In this document: positions 52,790 through 61,000 of the stretch, piece after piece
Layout of the letters: every line of letters begins with the position of its first letter
Numbering within the stretch: position 1 is the first letter of the stretch
Position numbers and translations under genes: made by a program
From: Sipunculus nudus
Lineage: Eukaryota > Annelida > Sipuncula > Golfingiida > Sipunculidae
Assembly: GCA_026874595.1 (NCBI GenBank)
Contig: CM049307.1
Coordinates: 35,258,862-35,322,861 of the forward strand
Direction: 5' to 3'
DNA length: 64,000 nt
Notes under the pieces: generated by a model
Told to the model about the DNA's origin: nothing
The model's input: only the letters and a program-made list of their open reading frames with translations
The model's database searches: none

Positions 52790-55700
52790 ACACCCAACTG
52801 TGTTGCATATTGACAGAAATTATATAGCCTCTGTTCCAGAAGGTACCAGAAATACCAGTGTAGCAGAAAATCTGGAGCAAGTGAGATCTACTTGCACATC
52901 TGCAAAGCAAGACTTCGCTGATGATGTCAAGACAAGCAAAGATGCTCTGTCTATAGTGCCGGTTCAAGTTCGAGCGAACAATGGTGAACGGTCAATTCGT
53001 ACATATGCCTTCCTGGACAATGGAAGCACAGACACATTCATTACTGAAAAACTGACCAAAGCACTGAACCTGAATGGTAGAAGCACCAAAATCATGTTGC
53101 GTACTTTAAGAAACACAGAGCTCGTGGAAAGCCAAGCCATTACAGGGCTCGAAATTTCTGATTTGGATGGTGACAATGTTGTCAGTGTGCCAAAGGCTTA
53201 CACCCAATAGGAACTACCTGTCAGTCGATCTGATATAACTATGCAGCAGGACATTGAGAAAAATTCGTATCTGAAAGATATCAGTTTACCATGTCTGGAC
53301 TCTGATGTTGACCTTTTGATTGGAAGTAACGTGCCTCTGGCAATGGAACCTTGGCAGGTGATAAAGAGCCAAGATAATGGCCCATATGCCGTTAAAACTC
53401 GTTTAGGATGGGCTATAAATGGACCATTAGATTGCGCAACCAGTTACGTTAGCTCAGATCAGGATGCACCTAGAGTCCTTATGAATCGTATTAGTGTTGA
53501 TCATGTTTTGGAGCAACAGTTGATAAACTAGTATAATCATGACTTCAGTGAGCGAATCTCGGATGATATTCCAGAAAAATCGAGAGAGGATCAAAAGTTT
53601 CTCCAAATGATGAATGATTCAGTTACTGTGAATCAGGGACATTACCAGACTTGCTTACCACTTCGATCCGCTTCTGTCAACATGCCGGACAACGGTTCAA
53701 TGGCGGAACAAAGTGTGTTGAACCTGAAAAGAAAGCTAGTCAAGAACACAACAGTTTATTCAGAATACAACAAGTTTGTGTCCAATATGCTGGAAAATGG
53801 TTACGCGGAAGAAGTGCCGGAAGCTGAGCTTGAACGCAAAGATGGTAAAGTGTGGTACATACCACATCACTGCGTGTATCACCCCAGAAAGAAGAAAATT
53901 CGCGTTGTTTTCAATTGCGCCGCAAAGTTTCATGGAGTTTCTCTCAACGATAGCCTCTTACAGGGGCCGGATCTTACAAATAGCTTGATAGGAGTGCTTC
54001 TCCGTTTCCGACAGGAACCAGTTGCCTTTATGGCAGATGTACAATCTATGTTTTACCAAGTGAAAGTGGATCCCGAAGATTGTGACCTTTTGAGATTTCT
54101 TTGGTATCCGAACGGAGATCTGACTCTTCCTCCTAAAGACTACCGCATGTTAGTTCACCTTTTCGGTGCCGTGTCATCCCCCAGCTGCGCTAATTTCGCT
54201 CTGAGAAAGACAGCTGACGATAACAAAGGTCATGACCCTGAGGCGGCCAGCACCATAAAGCGCAATTTTTACGTGGACGATTGCTTGAAGTCGGTGGCAA
54301 CCGAGGAGCGAGCTACAGAGTTGATTGTTAATCTGAAAGATGTTTGCGCCAAGGGAGGTTTCCACCTAACCAAGTGGGTATGCAACAAACCAGTGGTTCT
54401 ACGGCCCTTATCTGATGAAGAATGTGATACGGAGGAAAGGAATCTTGACTTAGATCATGAGTTACGCATAGAAAGAGCCCTGGGTGTTGAGTGGAGCGTG
54501 CAGTCAGATAAGTTTCGGTTTCGCATTTTGATTAGTGATAGACCATCAACCAGAAGAGGAATCTTGTCTATCGCGAGTTCAATCTACGACCCCCTTGGGT
54601 TTCTTGCGCCGTTTACCCTGCTAGCTAAGTGAATCCTACAAGACTTGTGCAAGTCCAAGTTTGCTTGGGATGAGGAGATCCCTTCGACTTACCTTCAGTT
54701 GTGGTACAGGTGGCTCACAGAGCTTCCCTTGCTACAGGACTTTGATGTGGACAGGTGTCTCCAGCCCACACCAAATGACTTCGGAACAATTCGAACAGTG
54801 CAGATGCATCACTTTGCTGATGCCAGTGAATTAGCCTACGGTACTGTTAGCTACCTTCGTTTTGTTAGTGATACAGGGAAGGTACATTGTGCCTTTCTTA
54901 CAGGAAAGTCCAGAGTGGCACCGCTCAAACAGATAACCATTCCTAGAATGGAACTCGCCGCTGCTACTCTTTCGGTTCGCGTCAATACAATGTTGAGAAA
55001 AGAACTTGACATTGACATCGATGAGACGCACTTTTGGACAGACAGCCAGTCTGTTCTTTGTTACATCAGTAGTGAGACTGCAAGGTTTAAAACCTTTGTC
55101 GCCAATCGGGTTTCGGTGATCTGCGATGGTTCCCAGCCCAGTGAATGGAAATTCTTTGAATCAGCCTCTAATCCTGCCGATGACGCCTCTAGAGGTCTTC
55201 ATGCTCAAACACTTGTCAGTAACCACAGATGGATAAAGGGGCCGGACTTCCTGTGGAAAACAGATATAGATCAGTCTACCCCTCAGACCAGATACTCGTA
55301 TTCCAGATGATGACCCAGAAGTCCGCAAAGTCAAAGTGTCATCAGTCGTTGTCCGTTCTTCCAATGACGTCATAGACCGTTTCATTTCGTACCATTCGTC
55401 GTGGTTTAAGTTGAAAGTTAGAATAGCCTGGATCTTGAAAATACGTAAAGCTCTACGTCAAAGGGTCCATAGAGCCAAGGCATCTTTGACCGCTGATGAT
55501 CCTGTATCCACCAGCCAGCAGACATCTGCAGAGCAAACCGTGTCTGGTTTCCTAACTGTCGCAGATATAGATGCTGCAGAACATGCTATTTTTTCCTACG
55601 TTCAGGGCAAATCATTTCGACGTGAGATTGACACTCTAACGAACAAAGCCTTTCTGGCAGACAGAAAAGATACGTCACAAAGTCGAGTCCGTTATACCGA

Positions 55701-56636
55701 CTTGATCCGTATCTTGAGAATGGACTTTTGAGAGTAGGCGGACGTCTTGGCAAAGCTTCGTTACCTGAATATACCAAACATCCAGTCGTCCTACCAAAGA
55801 ATTCCTACGTGTCGACGCTCATCTTATGACAAGTCCATCAAGACACCTATCACAGTGGTAGAAATCACATGTTGTGTGAACTGCGTAAGAAATATTGGAT
55901 CTTGCAAGGATATTCAGCCGCAAGAAAAGTTGTGCACGATTGTGTTGATTGTCGCAAATGTAGAGGAAAGGTCGGGGAACAGAAGATGGCCGAGCTACCA
56001 TCTGACCGTTTGACTGCGGACGAGCCCCCATTCACATACGTCGGTATGGACTACTTTGGGCCATTCGAGGTTCGTCGAGGTCGGTCCATGGTCAAACGAT
56101 ACGGTATGATATTTACTTGCTTAACAGTACGGGCCATACACATAGAAGTTGCGCATTCCCTGGACACCGATTCGTGCATTAACGCTCTTAGACGCTTCAT
56201 CGCCAGAAGAGGGCAAGTAAAGGTCATACGTTCAGACAATGGTACAAATCTCGTAAGTGCGAGACGAGAGCTCAGAGAAGAAATAGACAAATGGAATCAG
56301 AACAAGATTCATGGTTTCTTGCTGCAAAGGAACATTGACTGGATTTTTAATCCACCGCTTGGTTCTCACCATGGAGGTGTCTGGGAGCGCCAGATTAGGA
56401 CAATTCGACAAGTTTTGAGTGTGCTTCTGAGAAATCAAACTGTTGACGATGAGTGCCTGAACACATTTATGTGTGAAGTAGAAGCCACAGTCAATTCGAG
56501 ACCTATTACGAGGGTGTCTGCGGATCCTGATGATTCCGAGGCCTTGACACCTAATCATTTGTTATTGCTCAAGACTGAAGCATCCCTGCCTCCAGGTACG
56601 TTCGAGAAAGAGGATGTTTACTCTAGACGGAGGTAA
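52776..56636 (+). pseudogene. pol: BEL pol region, broken
   Basis: Aspartic protease with FLDNGSTDTFITEKL near 53010. Reverse transcriptase from about 53240 to 54400, with the catalytic YVDD at 54270. A Pao A17-type segment (SSIYDPLGFLAPFTLL) ends at 54632. RNase H about 54800-55200 (HHFADASELAYG, WTDSQSV). Integrase 55750-56600 with an HHCC zinc region and the DDE acids in GMDYFGPF, SDNGT and GGVWERQ. Breaks seen: TAG at 53208 and 53529, TGA at 54630, a frame change near 55300, a return near 55750, and a stop at 56634. The usual C-terminal domain after the integrase is absent, so an internal deletion is likely. Confidence 0.88.
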
Positions 56637-56801
56637 AGACTGTGAAGGTCTAGTGAATGCCTATCTTTTCGAATACTTTCGAATATGTAACTTGCGCACT
56701 TTTTCGAGAATTTACGTTTGTTTGTAATGTTGATTACATTCACATGTGATGATATAAGATAATTATCTTCAGCCTTGCTTTAGATAATTAAGGGGCCGGT
56801 A

Positions 56802-57057
56802 TGTAAGGGCTAGAAACCCATGACCGTCCTGTGCTGCCCCCTATGGTACGCTATAAGAACTAACCGCTGTATTTAAATATGAGGATTAATTTTTCTGATA
56901 CACCACAGTGTTCATCCAGGTACTTTGCGAGTGTTTTTGAGGTTGTTTCGATGGTCTTCACACTGTGTTTACCTCTTAAACTCTTGTTTTGAGCGTAAAT
57001 AAAGACTTTATCACTAGAACTTAGTCGGTTTTCGATTCCGGACATACGAAACCCACA
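56802..57057 (+). repeat. BEL element 3' LTR
   Basis: 256 bp copy of the 5' LTR. Two of the differences are CG against TG or CA, the decay expected of methylated CpG. Confidence 0.92.
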
Positions 57058-57168
57058 CTATAGTGAAGCTTGCTTTATTAGCGAAGCGATAGAACATCTG
57101 ACTTAATTGTGTATCACAGGTTACGGGTTCAAACCTACATTCAGGCCTGGTTTATAATTTTCACCCAT

Positions 57169-57172
<4 letters not shown>

Positions 57173-57201
<29 letters not shown>
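57173..57201. repeat. (TA)n tract flanking the TRIM
   Basis: Right-hand part of the TA microsatellite into which the TRIM inserted; the left part is 50606-50622. Confidence 0.9.
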
Positions 57202-57203
<2 letters not shown>

Positions 57204-57620
57204 ACAGCAATTGTCAAATGGTATATGCAAGTGACATTTAATTAATTTAAATAATACCTTTGAATTAAATTTCAATTTAATTCCTTTTTGAATGAAATTA
57301 ATCAAATTGGTAAAACTTTTTTTTTAATAATTTCCCATTTTACACTTTGTAGATAAACTGTTGAAACTTTGTGAACTAGCTGTTTCAAGGATTGTATATA
57401 CAGTTACAAATATAGGCCTACCAGTAGATGTAAATATTAGTATTTTTCTTAGGTCACACAATCTGATAATATAAACTTCAAATGTTAAAACAGGATGAAG
57501 GATTTAAATATATTGTCACTGATAAATAAAACCGCCTCAGTTAATTTCAGTTTTGATGAGCTGAGGTAAAAGATTATCTAGAGACTTATAATATTCACTG
57601 TATTTACGTCAAAATCTTAC

Positions 57621-57720
57621 CTTTAACTGTACTGCCAAATCTTCACTTCAGCTCACCCGAGCAGTTGTAGTACTATATGACAGCAGAGCCTAAATAACAC
57701 TGAGTCTGAGAAGTGATTCA
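57621..57720 (-). other. ADPRH: Probable untranslated exon 1 of ADPRH
   Basis: A strong donor, GTTAAAG then GTAAGAT, lies at 57621/57620 on the minus strand. The roughly 100 bases before it contain no ATG. ADPRH coding exon 1 starts at a splice acceptor, so an upstream untranslated exon is required, and this is the best candidate. The right edge is a guess. Confidence 0.5.
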
Positions 57721-58074
57721 GTTGTCAGACTGCTGACACACCTTGTATTTACTGTATTTAGGGATATGACCTGATGCAAATGTTATACGTCACGGATATA
57801 TGTGTAAATACACAAAACGATAAGCACAAGAAAAGAGTGCGTTCTACAGGATACGTAACGGTTCAGTTATTCATCCACAAATTAATTAATATGTTATTGA
57901 CATGGTGAACAATTTTTTAATAAAAGGAATTTTATATGATATATGATAGTTTGAATTAAACAAGGTGACAAACGAAAATGTGCAGTGGTCCGGCGTAATA
58001 ATATCAACCTGCAAATAGTTCAGTTAGCACGAAGTGTTTGTGTCGCCTGGAAGCAGACGCGGACACTTTAAAAA
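57721..58074. promoter_or_regulatory. Likely bidirectional promoter of ADPRH and CEP20
   Basis: About 350 bp separate the probable ADPRH first exon (minus) from the CEP20 start codon (plus). There is no clear TATA box and no repeat insertion. Sharing is inferred from the head-to-head layout only. Confidence 0.45.
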
Positions 58075-61000
58075 ATGACATCGCTACAGGAACTTAAGAC
58101 AGGTCAGCCTCTCACAAACACAGCTCGGTCGGAATGTTGTCATTGTACCCTCGTCGTATTCAGATATAGTTTGCAGTCCCTTAATTCAGAGCTGAAATAG
58201 CGCATTATAATTTCAGCCTTCTGAGGGCGATAAATGGAGCTTTTCTCCAAACATTGGCTGTCAGAACCTGTCAGGACTTGACATGTAATGCCACGGATCT
58301 GCAGTTAGCCCTATTCTCCCCCCCCCCCCCCCCCCCCCAACAGATGCAGTGCACATCATTTATGATGTTGCCTTTGATCAAGGGGTTTGATTTTCATCCA
58401 ATTCATTTTTATATAACAAAGTACTTTTGAGTTTGATCCATTATTCGGCACTGTAACCATTTATGCATTTAATGATTTATGGCTCTGACTCTGAAAAATT
58501 AATTCACGGAGGCTCATGATCTAGCTTCATATATCTACAAAAATCTAAGGAACAGAGCACATGAAACTTTTAATTTTCTATGCAGCACCTGTGTGATCAT
58601 GTGTGTCCTGTCCCAGTGAGATGGGCAATCACTTCATGTTACAGTTTCATTGCTCTGTTAATCATAATAACTAGATAATTTTAAAAATTAAACTGATTGA
58701 CTGAGGAGCAAAGTATTTTTTTATTGAAAAGCATCTGCATAAGTCCTTTGATCAAGTAAAGTAAATCAATGGTGTATTTTAATTTTTTAAGTACATAATG
58801 GTGAATTTGACATTATATATGCAAAAGTAACTCGCTATTAGTTATCAGTTTTATAATGGATAGGATATAACATAATGGTTAAAGCATTTGAATGGACAAT
58901 GGAGTAAAAGGTCCAGGTTCAAACCCACCACAGCCCCGAAAGGAAAATAGTGCAATCTTGATAGCCCATCCAGATATATTTGCTCTAAAGTCTTAATGAC
59001 AGGTAATAATATTTGGAATATTCATAGACCCCACAATACAAAGCCTGAAACTGCAGGTCCCATAATTGTATATTATATTAATCATCGCCAGGGTTAGTTT
59101 TCTTCTGGAAGAAATGGGGTTTCCTCCACTTTCTTCTGGAAGTATTGGATAAAAGAGGAATTTCATGGACAGCAAGAATGATAGTGTGATTTACAAAAAT
59201 CAAAGCAGATGCAGTGAAACCTCGTTGTGTCGAACTCGCTTAAGTTGCTTAAGAATACCCCACTTATGTCGAAGTTACAGACTCAATTTTCCGGACAACA
59301 ATAGTTAAATTATTACCAAATAAAACCCCCTTGTGTCGAACCTCGGATGTGTCGAAGATTTCTGAGGGTCCCTTCCATTTCGACATGATGAGGTTTTACT
59401 GTATTTGAACTATTTTTATTTCTTTTGAATAAAATAAAACAATATAAATTTTAATCAGTGTACAGGAACAATGTTCTGATTAACCTAAATATAATTCTGT
59501 TACTTGATTCTAATAGTACTGCCGAAATTGCAGCTGATGGATTTGTATTTCAACTATTTAAGTATGTAGTGTTGCATAGTTTGTGTTGACATGTTAATTA
59601 ACAAAGATTCTTGTTTAAATGTCTACCTGTATTTACATGAGGGTTAAAAGAAGTTTTCTGTATTTGTAACTAGTTCTTACCAAATTTGTGTCACTCGGCA
59701 ATGTTCCTTTTGTATGAAAGAGAATAACAGATTGATATACTACAATTTTCTCATCTTGTATCATAACAGTGAAGTGCATAGCTGCAAAGGTGCATGCAGT
59801 GCTGCATACTAACTCACTAACTAATGTAGAATATAAATAATATGCAAACTGCACTTCCGACAAAATATAACACAATTAATAGCATGCTTGTGTATAACTT
59901 AACAATATCCTGTGTGATATTACACTATGATTGATCAGTGATCACCAGTTGAACTTATAATTATCACTCATTTAAATTTATGCATCTCACCATGTAAGTT
60001 CTGTTGTTAATCACAGTGGAGTACAAACAGTACCTGTCGGTAATCTACATCTAAGTTACCACGAAGCATGCGATAGCAAACACCAATTTTGCAGCCCTTC
60101 AAACATTAAGTCTATTCCTGAGCTTGTTGTGAATTATGCCAAAACTAGAAGATGCTTAGAAAATATGAGAAACCCTATCTCTGTACATGAGTATCAGCTT
60201 GGTAATAATCTGTTTTATAACAAGGAGCAGTTTGACCGTTTGATTAATATAGTGGATGAAACCCTGTTAATTATGAAATGGCTTCCCCATACCCTACCTC
60301 TCTGTGCAGTCAGGGGTAACTGGAGTCAAGCTGTGCTTATTTAGGTAATCACCTGGAAATCATTGCATGATTCACTGGACTGAAACTATGTCAATCGATT
60401 TTGAATTATGCACCTGAACTGACTAAGTCAAAACTAAATGAGGCATATTTGCCTAACTAAATTAAACTAATAATCATACATTCTAAGATAACACTTTATA
60501 TAAATATAAACCTTTATAAGATGGAACAGATTATGTTTAATCAGAAATAAAGCTGAAAATTTATTAGTTTTATATATTTTTACATGATATTTGAAAGTTT
60601 CTTCCGGAAGAAATGGAGGAAACTATTTCTTCCGAGCTGGAAGTTTCCAGGGAAGAAACCGCCTCTTTGAAGAAAATGCCCATCCTGATCATCGCCATCA
60701 ATAGACAGAGCAACAACAGGCCATGGACCTACCCTCTTTTTTCAGTTAAAAAAAAAAGAAAAAAATATGATTTTCATTAGGCCTGTTCAGTGTCACACCA
60801 GTGATTGTGTTCTGTACACCAGTGTTAATCAGCATCCAATGTTAATAAGCATTGTATATCTAATTAAGCATATTATGAAAATATTTGAATATGATGAAAA
60901 TATTTAATTCATTTTATAATAAGAACAGTAAACATTGTTTTGAGGCCTGGTCACAGTGGTTTTTATGAACCCCATACCTATAATTTTTCTGATTTTCAGT

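Larger units (their letters stand above)
50935..57057 (+). mobile_element. BEL/Pao LTR retrotransposon, decayed
   Basis: LTRs at 50935-51186 and 56802-57057 differ by about six substitutions and a few small indels, so the copy is fairly young. Each starts TGTAAG and contains AATAAA. Order gag, protease, reverse transcriptase, RNase H, integrase is that of BEL/Pao. The target sequence is known from the intact TRIM LTR: GCTAGTGAAG. TAGT occurs on both sides, suggesting a 4-5 bp duplication with the exact LTR end uncertain by 3 bases. The coding part is broken by stops and frame changes, so it is not autonomous. It lies antisense within ADPRH intron 1. Confidence 0.93.
50623..57172 (+). mobile_element. 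TRIM (miniature LTR retrotransposon), 3' LTR split by a BEL element
   Basis: 5' LTR 50623-50767 (145 bp), TGTAAC to GTTACA. Internal domain 50768-50892 (125 bp). 3' LTR 50893-50934 plus about 57058-57172. Directly after the 5' LTR, TGGTGGCAGCAGTGGGAT (50770-50787) is a primer-binding site complementary to a tRNA-Leu 3' end. GGGAGAGGGGGTGAA just before the 3' LTR is a polypurine tract. The element inserted in a (TA)n tract, so the target duplication cannot be read. It encodes no protein. Each LTR carries tRNA-like A and B boxes. Without the later insertion its length would be about 427 bp. Confidence 0.82.
58103..60999. other. CEP20: CEP20 intron 1
   Basis: 2.9 kb intron. It holds a poly-C tract, a tRNA-like SINE relic and a hAT element with a MITE nested in it. 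The frame at 60129-60344 lies inside the hAT element and has no recognised domain. Confidence 0.6.
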
